From JAAFHB01 sp963677935 (GTDB lineage Bacteria > Bacteroidota > Bacteroidia > Bacteroidales > Prolixibacteraceae): a stretch of DNA of 64,000 nt. The stretch is from the NCBI GenBank assembly GCA_963677935.2, contig CAXXEH010000001.1, forward strand, positions 372,001 to 436,000, written 5' to 3'. Made by a program: the position numbers and the translations under genes. This document shows, piece by piece, positions 43,231 through 51,044 of this stretch (position 1 is the first letter of the stretch; every line of letters begins with the position of its first letter). The notes beneath the pieces are model-generated. The model was not told the origin of the DNA. It made no database searches and saw only the letters and a program-made list of their open reading frames with translations.

Positions 43231-44322
43231 CTACGAAGCCATGCGGAAAGAGAGACTTCTGCTCTGCATATCCGGATGTTCTACACTATATATCTCATCT
43301 TTTCGCCATAGTGTATAAATCAAGATCAATAATTTTCTTTGTACTGCAACATATCCTTTCATTTTTATTTTGGTTCGTTCATAAACTCTTTGATTAAGGT
43401 TTACAAATTGTAATTCACCATTTCTTACCACTGAAAATGATGGTAAGTGTAAGATTCTTCGTATCCTGGAGTTTCCTTTCTTTGATATCTTGGTTTTTCC
43501 GGTTCGGTTTCCGGATTGATTTTCTACTACATCATAACCAGCATAACTGACCAGTTGCCTTTGGTTTTTAATCATATGAAAACCTCCTGTTTCTGCAATA
43601 ACAGTAGCCGCAGTAACTAAACCGACACCCTTAATTTGGGTAATATTGTTTATCTTTCTGTTCATGTTGTCGTCCTTTTTAACGGCTTCTTTTATCATCT
43701 TTTCAGTTTGTTTTATCTGGTTTTCAATCGTTTCAATTAACTGATCAAGCTGATTAACTACTTCATCATTTGCGTGTTCTGCATGTGTGAGTCCTTCCTT
43801 TTGATTGTTTAGCCTTGTACGAGTTTCCTGAAGGGCTTGCCTGTGCCTTGTAATTGATCTCAATTGAAGGATCTGGCTTGTTGGTGGACACCATACATCA
43901 AGACGTTGCTCTGCTCCCATCTGGGCCAGACCCTTTGCATCGATTTTGTCATTCTTACTCTTATAACCAAGGCTCTGAAGATATTTCTTGGCCTTGCTTG
44001 GCAATATAACACTTACCATTTTTTTGGCTTTGTTTAAAAACCAGGCCAATTTCTCATAATAAACTCCAGTGGCTTCCATTAAAAAAACAATCGGAATATC
44101 ATGTTTGCATTTTTGGGAAACCCACTCTTCAAATAATTTAAATCCGGTTAAATTATTGCTAAAACTCCGCGTTGCAATAATACTTACCCGTTGCTGATTA
44201 TCAATCAGTGATATACAGCAATCAAACTTTTCTTTGCTAATGTCATTACCAACTGAATACTTAATAAAAGATTCAGCCTCATTTTCATTCATAGAAATTC
44301 TCTTCTTGTTATCTTTGCTCAT
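43231..44322 (-). CDS. IS110-family transposase
   Basis: The 363-residue protein has the N-terminal RuvC-like DEDD domain: Asp in VGNDISKEKFDCCISL, Glu in IVFLMEATGVYYEKLAW and the two Asps in YKSKNDKIDAKGLAQMG. A coiled-coil linker (about 150-225) follows, then the C-terminal Transposase_20 domain with ITQIKGVGLVTAATVIAETG and VENQSGNRTGKTKISKKGNS, whose QSG serine is at the expected nucleophile position. Full length, no stop or frameshift. IS110 transposases recombine donor and target DNA guided by a bridge RNA encoded in the element end. Confidence 0.93.
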   Translation of the reverse strand: MSKDNKKRISMNENEAESFIKYSVGNDISKEKFDCCISLIDNQQRVSIIATRSFSNNLTGFKLFEEWVSQKCKHDIPIVFLMEATGVYYEKLAWFLNKAKKMVSVILPSKAKKYLQSLGYKSKNDKIDAKGLAQMGAEQRLDVWCPPTSQILQLRSITRHRQALQETRTRLNNQKEGLTHAEHANDEVVNQLDQLIETIENQIKQTEKMIKEAVKKDDNMNRKINNITQIKGVGLVTAATVIAETGGFHMIKNQRQLVSYAGYDVVENQSGNRTGKTKISKKGNSRIRRILHLPSFSVVRNGELQFVNLNQRVYERTKIKMKGYVAVQRKLLILIYTLWRKDEIYSVEHPDMQSRSLSFRMAS

Positions 44323-44501
44323 GTTAATGCTTGATTAAGTAAAAAAACACTTATCATTAAATACTATTCAGAATTTAGAAGAGAAGCAACAGGAGAATTA
44401 TCTGGCGGACTACATCGTAATACTACGTGTTTCGCTGGCTGGCCGAGGTACTCCTGATGATCTCTATAAAAACATAAAAATAACTTTTTCAAAGATATGA
44501 G
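44323..44501 (-). ncRNA. Candidate IS110 bridge RNA (left end)
   Basis: These 179 bases upstream of the transposase match the position and size of the bridge RNA in IS110-group elements. Read on the minus strand, CGGCCAGCCAGC (44434-44445) could be the left-target guide, then CGTA-GTAT-TACG forms a hairpin (44416-44427), then TCCGCCAG (44402-44409) is fully complementary to the right target half CTGGCGGA. Nearer the start codon ATAGTAT (44361-44367) equals the right donor end GATAGTAT, as a donor loop would need. The order target loop, then donor loop, fits known bridge RNAs. No transcript data. Confidence 0.55.
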
Positions 44502-44706
44502 CTGGCGGATCGTGGACCAAAAATGTCTGCCTTTATGTGGACCTAATCTGTGGAAACCTGTCCACCCACTGGCGGATCTGTGATAATCTGTGGAAACCTG
44601 TCCGCCCACTGGCGGATCTGTGGACCAAATCTGGCGGATCTGTGGACAAATCTTTTCTTTTAAATTTGTGGACCCCAATAGCCTCCCATTTTGCGGATAC
44701 CATTTC
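44502..44706. repeat. Spacer right of the IS element
   Basis: Continuation of the interrupted spacer: CTGGCGGATCGTGGACCAAA, GTCCGCCCACTGGCGGATCT units, GTGGACAAATC and the CCTCCCATTTTGCGGATACC block. Confidence 0.8.
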
Positions 44707-44910
44707 AGCGTTGTCTTAAATATCCCAGCGTTCCACAACAATTCATCAGCGTTCAATAGAACTTAACCAGAGTTAATCCGATAACCGGCAGCGTTGGTTT
44801 ACAATTGACCAGCGTTCATCCGAAATAGTTCAGAGTTGTCCAATAATCACCGGATTTGACCTGCAAAAGGCAAGCGCTCAATTAAACTTAACCGGAGGCC
44901 CATGTTAATA
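44707..44910. repeat. Degenerate 21-base array 4
   Basis: Ten units on (A/G)G(C/A)GTT start at 44707, 44727, 44748, 44769, 44790, 44811, 44832, 44852, 44873 and 44894. Units 4-6 closely resemble those of array 2 (ATCCGATAACCGGCAG shared). It ends about 145 bases before capE. Confidence 0.85.
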
Positions 44911-45054
44911 GATGATAATACGATTTGCTGACTCATAAAATCCACAAATCAATTATTCAGCTTACAATACATTGCGTTAAGATTGGCATAGCCAGTCTGC
45001 GATATACATACAAACCGTGCAATTCCTAATATTGCCATTATTATTTAATAGAAA

Positions 45055-46092
45055 ATGTTCTCCAATAAAACCCTACTCATTACCGGTGGAACCGGATCAT
45101 TCGGAAATGCCGTACTTAACCGTTTTTTAAATACAGATATAAAGGAGATTCGTATCTTTTCGCGTGATGAGAAGAAACAGGATGATATGCGTCACAGACT
45201 GAATAACCCAAAGGTAAAATTCTATATTGGAGATGTACGCAGTAAACGAAGTGTGGATAATGCAATGCACGGAGTAGATTTTATCTTTCATGCAGCAGCC
45301 CTGAAGCAAGTCCCTTCCTGTGAATTCTTTCCTATTGAAGCCGTAAATACCAATGTGCTGGGAACTGCAAATGTTCTTGATTCAGCAGTTGAACATGGAG
45401 TAAAAAGGATGATTGTCCTGAGTACAGATAAAGCAGCCTATCCCATCAATGCAATGGGAATCAGTAAGGCGATGATGGAAAAAGTTGCGATTGCAAAAGC
45501 CCGATCTTTGGGGGATGACGCCAAAACTACAATATGTTGTACCAGATACGGAAATGTAATGGCCAGCCGAGGCTCAGTTATACCACTTTTTGTCGATCAA
45601 CTTGCAGCTGGAAAAGATCTTACGGTTACGGACCCCAATATGACCCGCTTTATGATGACCCTGGATGATGCTGTTGATCTGGTGATCTATGCATTTCAGC
45701 ATGGGAAGAATGGGGATCTATTTGTACAAAAAGCTCCCGCAGCAACAATAGAAACATTGGGTAAAGCCATTATCAGTTTATATAAATCGGAGAGTCAGGT
45801 TCGTGTGATTGGTACACGTCATGGCGAGAAACTATATGAAACACTGGTAACACGTGAGGAGATGGCCAAGTCGATCGATATGGGCAATTATTTCCGTGTT
45901 CCAGCAGATAACCGTGATCTGAATTACGATAAATATTTTGTGGAAGGACAGGAAGAGGTCTCTTTGATTGATGATTATCATTCCCACAACACCTTCCGCC
46001 TTGATCTTGAAGGTATGAAAAAGTTATTATTGAAACTTCCTATGATACAAAAAGATGTACTGGGTGAAGTTGTTGCACAATATCCGGATTAA
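45055..46092 (+). CDS. capE: UDP-GlcNAc 4,6-dehydratase, inverting (CapE/PseB type)
   Basis: The 345-residue SDR enzyme has an N-terminal NAD(P) site TGGTGSFGNAVLNRF and the active-site region VLSTDKAAYPINAMGISKAM, in which M-G-I-S-K takes the place of the usual YxxxK, as in CapE. It converts UDP-GlcNAc to UDP-2-acetamido-2,6-dideoxy-beta-L-arabino-hexos-4-ulose. CapF and CapG downstream carry this on to UDP-N-acetyl-L-fucosamine. The same intermediate is the substrate of PseC, encoded 10 kb further on, and no second dehydratase was seen. Confidence 0.92.
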   Translation: MFSNKTLLITGGTGSFGNAVLNRFLNTDIKEIRIFSRDEKKQDDMRHRLNNPKVKFYIGDVRSKRSVDNAMHGVDFIFHAAALKQVPSCEFFPIEAVNTNVLGTANVLDSAVEHGVKRMIVLSTDKAAYPINAMGISKAMMEKVAIAKARSLGDDAKTTICCTRYGNVMASRGSVIPLFVDQLAAGKDLTVTDPNMTRFMMTLDDAVDLVIYAFQHGKNGDLFVQKAPAATIETLGKAIISLYKSESQVRVIGTRHGEKLYETLVTREEMAKSIDMGNYFRVPADNRDLNYDKYFVEGQEEVSLIDDYHSHNTFRLDLEGMKKLLLKLPMIQKDVLGEVVAQYPD

Positions 46093-46221
46093 AGGGTCCA
46101 CAGGGTTTCACATCTTGTCCCGATCTATCGGGAGGGTTAAACACAGTGGCACACTGTTTAAATTTATCAAACATCGCGAAACACCTTTTAAACACTGTGA
46201 TACACTGTGTAACAAAAAATC
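46093..46221. repeat. CACTGTG-word spacer
   Basis: Words AACACAGTGGCACACTGT, AAACACTGTGATACACTGTG and a GTCCACAGGG start fill the gap between capE and the cupin gene. The last word ends about 10 bases before the ATG. Confidence 0.75.
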
Positions 46222-46659
46222 ATGACCGAGATACCTACTATAATCAAAGGCGGCATATTCACCGACGAACGCGGTTCAATGCGCTTTGTGAATGCTTTCA
46301 CCTTTCCGGATGTAAAACGGTTTTATTCCATCAAGCATCCCGATACCTCTGTTGTCCGTGCCTGGCAGGGGCATCAGTTCGAAAAGAAGTACTTCTACCC
46401 TATCACAGGCAGCTTTATTATTGCCTGGGTAAAGATTGATGATTTTAAAAATCCTTCAGAAAATTTAATTCCGGAGTATCATTTATTGTCAGCAAATAAT
46501 AGCGAGTTATTATCTGTTCCGAAGGGATATGCCAACGGCCTCAAAGCTCTTGAACCCAATTCCGAGTTGATGATCTTCTCTGATTTGGATGTCGAGAACT
46601 CTGTCCGCGAAAAGATACGGTTTCCGGCTGATTGGTGGTTTGATTGGAGTAAATTTTGA
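46222..46659 (+). CDS. Cupin sugar epimerase (dTDP-4-dehydrorhamnose 3,5-epimerase-related)
   Basis: The 145-residue protein has the short RmlC-like/WxcM-like cupin: GGIFTDERGSMRFVNAF, FYSIKHPDTSVVRAWQGHQF, FYPITGSFIIAWV and VPKGYANGLKAL. The RAWQGHQ segment holds the conserved His. It is often present between capE and capF in Bacteroidota FucNAc clusters, where it may assist epimerisation of the keto sugar; the exact reaction is unknown. Confidence 0.8.
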   Translation: MTEIPTIIKGGIFTDERGSMRFVNAFTFPDVKRFYSIKHPDTSVVRAWQGHQFEKKYFYPITGSFIIAWVKIDDFKNPSENLIPEYHLLSANNSELLSVPKGYANGLKALEPNSELMIFSDLDVENSVREKIRFPADWWFDWSKF

Positions 46660-46752
46660 TAGCACGAAGATAAAAAATTCCACAGTGTCCCACGGTGTAA
46701 AAAATAGTAACACAGTGTAACACGTTTTTAAACACTGTGAACCCATTAAATT
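46660..46752. repeat. CACTGTG-word spacer before GxxExxY gene
   Basis: TTCCACAGTGTCCCACGGTG, AACACAGTGTAACACG and AAACACTGTGAACCC words lie directly before the ATG. Confidence 0.75.
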
Positions 46753-47124
46753 ATGGACATAAACGAGATTACACACGAAATACTGGATTCAGCCTATAAA
46801 ATTCACTCGAAACTAGGACCGGGTTTATTGGAATCAGCCTATCAGGCATGTCTTGTATACGAACTTCGTAAAAAGGGGCTTAAAGTTGAAGTAGAAAAGC
46901 CATTGCCTTTGATCTATGAAGAAGTTAAGCTGGAATGTGGATACCGAATAGATATTTTTGTTGAAGATCAGGTTGTCGTAGAATTGAAAACGGTTGAAGC
47001 ATTTACTGATGTGCATACTGCACAAGTCTTGACATACCTTAAATTATCAGAAAGTAAAGTTGGCTTACTGATTAACTTCTACGTGAAAAGTTTAAAAGAA
47101 GGAATTAAGAGATTAATAATTTAA
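46753..47124 (+). CDS. GxxExxY protein (PD-(D/E)XK nuclease-like), copy 1
   Basis: The 123-residue protein carries the name-giving motif in KLGPGLLESAYQACLVYELR (GLLESAY). The second half reads GYRIDIFVEDQVVVELKTVE, a D...ExK arrangement like the PD-(D/E)XK nuclease core, and ends LKEGIKRLII. The family (PDDEXK_3-like) is widespread in Bacteroidota among repeats and polysaccharide genes; its function is not established. Both ends are flanked by CACTGTG words that do not occur at other genes in this density. Confidence 0.88.
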   Translation: MDINEITHEILDSAYKIHSKLGPGLLESAYQACLVYELRKKGLKVEVEKPLPLIYEEVKLECGYRIDIFVEDQVVVELKTVEAFTDVHTAQVLTYLKLSESKVGLLINFYVKSLKEGIKRLII

Positions 47125-47230
47125 GAAAATAATTCCACAGAGTTACACAGGGTCAAAAGGTGTTACACAGTGTTATAAACTGTGTAACACTGCTAAAACA
47201 CTGTGATACACTGTGGACCTTTAAATAAAT
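47125..47230. repeat. CACTGTG-word spacer after GxxExxY gene
   Basis: ACAGAGTTACACAGGG, GTGTTACACAGTGTTATAAA, CTGTGTAACACTG and AAACACTGTGATACACTGTG words up to the capF start; several form mutual inverted repeats. Confidence 0.75.
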
Positions 47231-48370
47231 ATGATTAAGATAGGAATAACCGGTCAACCTGGATTTGTTGGTACACATCTCTTCAATACCTTAGGTTTAT
47301 ATCCTGATAAATTTGAACGGATACCCTTTGAAGATGCTTTTTTTTCTGATGAAAATAAGTTAAAAGAGTTTGTCGCAAACTGCGATGCCATCATCCATCT
47401 GGCTGCAATGAACCGTCATAACGATCCAGAAGTAATTTACAACACCAACATCGGATTGGTTAAGCAGCTCATCTCTGCATGCAAATCAACTAAGTCCACA
47501 CCCCATATAATCTTTTCCTCCTCTACCCAGGAAGAGCGCGATAATCTCTATGGTAAATCTAAAAAGGAAGGGAGAAAACTCTTTGAGCAGTGGGCCGATA
47601 AAAACAATGCTCAGTTTACAGGTTTAATTATCCCCAATGTTTATGGACCGTTTGGTCACCCTTATTATAATTCAGTAGTCGCAACTTTTTGTCATCAGTT
47701 AACCCATAACGAAACACCAAAAATTGAGGTGGATGGTGTGGTTAACCTTATTTATGTAGGTGAGTTGGTTAAGCAAATCATAGAAATGATTATCGAAGTT
47801 GATACCAACCATAAAGACGATGTAGTCATCCAGGAAATAAAACTTCAGCATACAACAGAGGTAAGGGTTTCGCGAATCCTTCAATTGCTTCAGGGATATA
47901 AAGCCAATTATTTGGAAAAAGGGGAGATTCCAGCGCTCGATACACCCTTTCACCGCAACCTGTTCAATACCTTTCTCTGTTACATCGACCATTCGACCTT
48001 CTTTCCTTTCAAGCTGAAGCTCAATACCGACGATCGTGGAAGTTTTGTAGAGACCATAAAGCTTAACAGCGGCGGACAGGTCTCATTCTCCACCACTGTT
48101 ACCGGGATCACACGTGGTAATCATTTTCACACGCGAAAAGCCGAACGTTTTGCAGTTATAAAGGGAAAAGCAAGGATTGAATTTAGAAAAATCGGTACAG
48201 ATAAAATATATACGTTTGAACTCGACGGCAGTCAACCCTCCTTTGTTGACATGCCCATCTGGCACACTCACAACATCACCAACATCAGTACTGAAGAATT
48301 ATACACCATCTTCTGGATCAACGAGCATTTTGATGCGGAGGATGCGGATACCTACTTCGAAACTGTGTAA
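47231..48370 (+). CDS. capF: CapF-like bifunctional epimerase/reductase
   Basis: The 379-residue protein joins an N-terminal SDR domain (KIGITGQPGFVGTHLFNTLG; IIHLAAMNRHNDPEVIYNTN) to a C-terminal cupin (about 265-379) with TDDRGSFVETIKLNSGGQVS, RGNHFHTRKAERFAVIKG and PIWHTHNITN, whose His residues bind metal. In CapF the cupin does the 3-epimerisation and the SDR the NADPH reduction, giving UDP-N-acetyl-L-talosamine. It acts after CapE and before CapG. The classical Tyr is seen as LYGKSKKEGRK. Confidence 0.92.
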   Translation: MIKIGITGQPGFVGTHLFNTLGLYPDKFERIPFEDAFFSDENKLKEFVANCDAIIHLAAMNRHNDPEVIYNTNIGLVKQLISACKSTKSTPHIIFSSSTQEERDNLYGKSKKEGRKLFEQWADKNNAQFTGLIIPNVYGPFGHPYYNSVVATFCHQLTHNETPKIEVDGVVNLIYVGELVKQIIEMIIEVDTNHKDDVVIQEIKLQHTTEVRVSRILQLLQGYKANYLEKGEIPALDTPFHRNLFNTFLCYIDHSTFFPFKLKLNTDDRGSFVETIKLNSGGQVSFSTTVTGITRGNHFHTRKAERFAVIKGKARIEFRKIGTDKIYTFELDGSQPSFVDMPIWHTHNITNISTEELYTIFWINEHFDAEDADTYFETV

Positions 48371-48418
48371 ATAGAACGCAGATGACACTGATTGAACAGA
48401 TGTTCGCAGATTTTGTAT

Positions 48419-48426
48419 TATCTTTG
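48419..48426 (+). promoter_or_regulatory. Promoter -7 box, TATCTTTG
   Basis: An exact TAnnTTTG match 20 bases before the antitoxin at 48446; a TTG at 48392 is a little far for the -33 element. Confidence 0.4.
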
Positions 48427-48445
48427 ATTTATAAATAAAATAGGG

Positions 48446-48613
48446 ATGGTAACAACAATTAAAAAAGGGACTTCACCTTCAGAAATTAAGATAGTTTTAA
48501 AAGAGAGAAGTGCTAAAATCAAAAGTCCTGATTTAAGGAAGTATTGTGGTTCCATTACACTTCAGGAAGACCCTGTCAAAATGCAAAAAAAGTGGCGTAA
48601 TGAATGGGAATAA
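48446..48613 (+). CDS. Antitoxin of PIN-domain pair
   Basis: The 55-residue protein MVTTIKKGTSPSEIKIVLKE... ends QEDPVKMQKKWRNEWE. A GGGATGG start with a purine run lies ahead. Small lysine-rich proteins with this PxKMQKKWRNEW end precede PIN toxins in Bacteroidota; no HTH or AbrB signature can be claimed by eye. Its end overlaps the toxin start by 14 bases. Confidence 0.7.
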   Translation: MVTTIKKGTSPSEIKIVLKERSAKIKSPDLRKYCGSITLQEDPVKMQKKWRNEWE

Positions 48614-48971
48614 CATTCTTCTGGATACTAATATTGTCCTGTATTTACTTGGAGGAGAAGAAACTCTTATTCCTCTCCTTGAAGAAAAAAATCTCTTTCT
48701 TTCATTTATTACTCAGCTGGAATTACTTGGTGCCAGAAATCTCAGATCGGATGATATTCTTAAAATCAAGGAATTCATTGCAGAGTGTACCGTAATTGAT
48801 ATTACTCAAGGAATTAAGGATTATGCCATTAACATTCGACAAAAATATCCAGTAAAACTTCCAGACTGTATTATACTTGCAACGTCACTCTGGTTAAATA
48901 TGCCTTTAATAACTGCTGATTCTGATTTTAAGAAGATTGACATTGCTGATTTAATTTATTTTAAGCGTTAG
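48600..48971 (+). CDS. PIN-domain toxin (VapC-like)
   Basis: I start the 123-residue protein at MNGNNILLDTNIVLYLLGGE, inside the antitoxin end, rather than at the longer upstream frame. PIN-domain acids are visible: Asp in LLDTNIV, Glu in SFITQLELLGA, Asp in KLPDCIILATSLWLN and Asp in LITADSDFKKI. VapC-type ribonucleases cut tRNA or rRNA and are held by the antitoxin. It lies between capF and capG. Confidence 0.88.
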   Translation: MNGNNILLDTNIVLYLLGGEETLIPLLEEKNLFLSFITQLELLGARNLRSDDILKIKEFIAECTVIDITQGIKDYAINIRQKYPVKLPDCIILATSLWLNMPLITADSDFKKIDIADLIYFKR

Positions 48972-49283
48972 CACAAACCGAGACAAATAGGTTTTTGGTA
49001 CAATTCAAGACTGATTATATCTTCTCAATCAGCGGCACGTGTCCCGTACTTTGATGGATCAGTATTTCATCCATTCTTAACCGCGTAAATCCAAAGTACC
49101 GAGCCAGCGAGGTACTAAAAAAATAAATCCGCGCAAAACTTGTCCGCCAACCGGCGGATCCGTTTTATCTGCGTCACTTGTCCGCCAACTGGTGGATCTG
49201 CGTTCTATTCTTTCTTATTTTATCTGCGCAAATCCGCTTAATCAGCGTCATCTGCGTTCTATTCTTCATCTGCGTTCCATTCT
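48972..49283. repeat. ATCTGCG/CCGCCAAC-word spacer
   Basis: AAATCCGCGCAAAACTTG, GTCCGCCAACCGGCGGATCC, GTCCGCCAACTGGTGGATCT and repeated CATCTGCGTTC(T/C)ATTC words run right up to the ATG of capG. There is no gene. Confidence 0.8.
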
Positions 49284-50408
49284 ATGCAAAAACTCAAACT
49301 CCTCACCATCATCGGCACGCGCCCCGAGATCATCCGTCTCTCGGCAGTTATTAAGGCAGCCGACAAATATTTCAACCATATCCTTGTTCACACAGGACAG
49401 AACTACGACTACTCCCTTAACCAGGTATTCTTCGAAGACCTCGGACTACGAGCCCCTGACCATTATCTGGCAAGTGTGGGAGGTAATCTTGGAGAGACGA
49501 TGGGTAATATTATTTCCAAATCGTATGATGTTCTTTTACAGGAAAAACCAGATGCACTGTTAATCCTTGGCGACACCAATTCTGCTTTAGCTGCAATCTC
49601 TGCCAAGCGTTTAAAGATCCCAATCTTCCATATGGAAGCTGGCAACCGCTGTTTTGATCAGAACGTACCGGAAGAGATTAACCGTAAGATAGTAGACCAT
49701 ATCTCGGATATCAACCTCCCCTATACTGAACATTCACGCAGGTATTTATTATCCGAAGGAATCCGCAAGGAGCATATCTTCGTGACAGGTTCACCCATGC
49801 GGGAAGTTTTGGAACAACATAAAGAAGCAATAGCAAAATCCGAAATCCTAAAAGCCCTCAGCCTAAAGCCTAATAGCTATATTTTAGTCTCCGCCCACCG
49901 TGAAGAGAACATCGATATTGAGGAGAATTTTATCAGCTTAATGACAGCTATCAATGCGATTGCGGAGAGATACCAGATGCCCGTTATCTATTCCACACAC
50001 CCGCGAAGCCTGAAGTTTATCGAGAAGCGTAATTTTATTTTTCATCCCCTTGTCCGTAATCTGAAACCTTTTGGATTTTTGGACTACAATAAGCTCCAGA
50101 TGAATGCCTACTGCGTCCTTTCCGATTCAGGCACACTTTCTGAAGAGAGCGCTATGCTGGGATTCACAGGTATATTATTACGCACCTCCACCGAGCGCCC
50201 CGAAGTGCTCGATAAGGGAACCGTTGTTGTTGGAGGGATCAAAGGAAATGAGATAGAGCAAGCTATTGAGTTGGCAATTGCAATAAAAGAAAACAATGAG
50301 CCAACAGCTTTGATACCGGACTATACTGATGTTAATGTATCGATCAAGGTTATTAAAATCATTCAAAGCTTTACGAGTATAGTAAACAAGGTTGTTTGGG
50401 GAAAATAG
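49284..50408 (+). CDS. capG: UDP-N-acetyl-L-talosamine 2-epimerase (CapG-like)
   Basis: The 374-residue GT-B-fold non-hydrolysing epimerase of the WecB superfamily starts KLLTIIGTRPEIIRLSAVIK, with HTGQNYDYSLNQVFFEDLGL, LGDTNSALAA, HMEAGNRCFDQNVPEEINRK, SAHREENIDIEENF and the C-terminal LSDSGTLSEESAMLGFTGIL. The HxGQNYD and NRCFD variants set it apart from WecB at 53332 and match CapG/WbjD, which forms UDP-N-acetyl-L-fucosamine after CapF. Cytoplasmic. Confidence 0.9.
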   Translation: MQKLKLLTIIGTRPEIIRLSAVIKAADKYFNHILVHTGQNYDYSLNQVFFEDLGLRAPDHYLASVGGNLGETMGNIISKSYDVLLQEKPDALLILGDTNSALAAISAKRLKIPIFHMEAGNRCFDQNVPEEINRKIVDHISDINLPYTEHSRRYLLSEGIRKEHIFVTGSPMREVLEQHKEAIAKSEILKALSLKPNSYILVSAHREENIDIEENFISLMTAINAIAERYQMPVIYSTHPRSLKFIEKRNFIFHPLVRNLKPFGFLDYNKLQMNAYCVLSDSGTLSEESAMLGFTGILLRTSTERPEVLDKGTVVVGGIKGNEIEQAIELAIAIKENNEPTALIPDYTDVNVSIKVIKIIQSFTSIVNKVVWGK

Positions 50409-50738
50409 AACGCTGATCCGCCAGTGGGCGGACAGGTTACGCAGATCTAACTGATTCTCACTGATAAATAAATTAATACTGTGAGACACCTTTTAACACT
50501 GTGAAACACTCCCGATAGATAGGGACAAGTTGTGGACCCTTTTCCCATATGATTTACACAAATCTTTTTTAATCTGCGTAAAACTTGTCCGCCAACCGGC
50601 GGATCTGCTCAATCCGCGTCACGTGTCCGACTACTGGCGGATCTGCGTGCTATTCATGTTTAGATCTGTAAATAACTACATAATCTGGATGACATGACCA
50701 GTTTGGGTTTACGCTATTTGTTTATCGTTGGTTAATAG
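50409..50738. repeat. Spacer after capG
   Basis: TCCGCCAGTGGGCGGACAGG near 50417, CACTGTG words near 50480-50520, ATCGGGA-like CCCGATAGATAGGGAC, and GTCCGCCAACCGGCGGATCT near 50588. No gene. Confidence 0.7.
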
Positions 50739-50769
50739 TTGGATTTTTTACCGTTAGTTATTATATTTG
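50739..50769 (+). promoter_or_regulatory. Bacteroidota-type promoter
   Basis: TTG (50739-50741), a 20-base gap and TATATTTG (50762-50769) fit the -33/-7 consensus, 24 bases before the antitoxin. Confidence 0.6.
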
Positions 50770-50792
50770 TTAGGAAATCATCTTTCTAAATC

Positions 50793-51032
50793 ATGGAAGC
50801 GATCTATAAGTTAAAAGCCAACGAGATAAACACTAATCTGATGGAGACTATTAAAAAGTTATTTATTGGAAAGGAGATTACAATTACGGTAACCTCCGAA
50901 ACAGATGAAACAACTTATCTTACCATGAACCCTGCTAATGAAAAACATTTGCTCGATAATATGGTAGCAGAACCCGTAGTTAAGTTTTCTGGTGATGAGT
51001 TCAAATCGTATGTTGAAAAGTTTCAAGAATAA
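50793..51032 (+). CDS. Antitoxin of YoeB-type pair, copy 3
   Basis: The 79-residue protein MEAIYKLKANEINTNLMETI... is the closest paralogue of the protein at 28019, sharing the IKKLF helix, SETDETTYLTMNPANEKHLL and the FSGDEFKSYVEKFQE end. A complete promoter lies upstream and an intact toxin 12 bases downstream, so this is the reference copy for the three-member family in the window. Confidence 0.78.
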   Translation: MEAIYKLKANEINTNLMETIKKLFIGKEITITVTSETDETTYLTMNPANEKHLLDNMVAEPVVKFSGDEFKSYVEKFQE

Positions 51033-51044
51033 ACCTCGGATAAT

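Larger units (their letters stand above)
43096..44501 (-). mobile_element. IS110-family insertion sequence in a spacer palindrome
   Basis: The left flank ends GTTATCCGCCAG and the right flank continues CTGGCGGATCGTGGACCAAA; the unbroken spacer at 31205 reads TCCGTCAG-CTGACGGATCGTGGACC, so the element sits at the centre of TCCGCCAGCTGGCGGA. AG (CT on the transposase strand) is present at both junctions, giving a two-base ambiguity of the ends and the core dinucleotide expected for IS110. The length is 1406 bp. No terminal inverted repeats or larger target duplication were seen, as is normal for the family. Confidence 0.85.

Noticed and set aside
44398..44409. IS110 right end at the first CTGGCGGA (44402)
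   Set aside because: The sequence after it does not continue the spacer, whereas the copy at 44502 is followed by TCGTGGACCAAA exactly as in the uncut spacer. The first copy is better read as the guide inside the leader.
31410..44910. 21-base arrays as CRISPR arrays
   Set aside because: There are no constant repeats separated by unique spacers; every unit varies throughout, and no cas genes are present.
30843..45054. Array of modules as an integron
   Set aside because: No tyrosine integrase was seen, and the palindromic sites lack the GTTRRRY/RYYYAAC core boxes of attC. The modules carry their own promoters.
46146..46439. 97-codon frame overlapping the cupin gene
   Set aside because: It starts in CACTGTG words and overlaps the well-supported cupin gene in another frame.
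49192..49563. 123-codon frame overlapping the capG start
   Set aside because: Its first part translates ATCTGCG words (LRSILxLRSIL), the rest is out of frame with capG.
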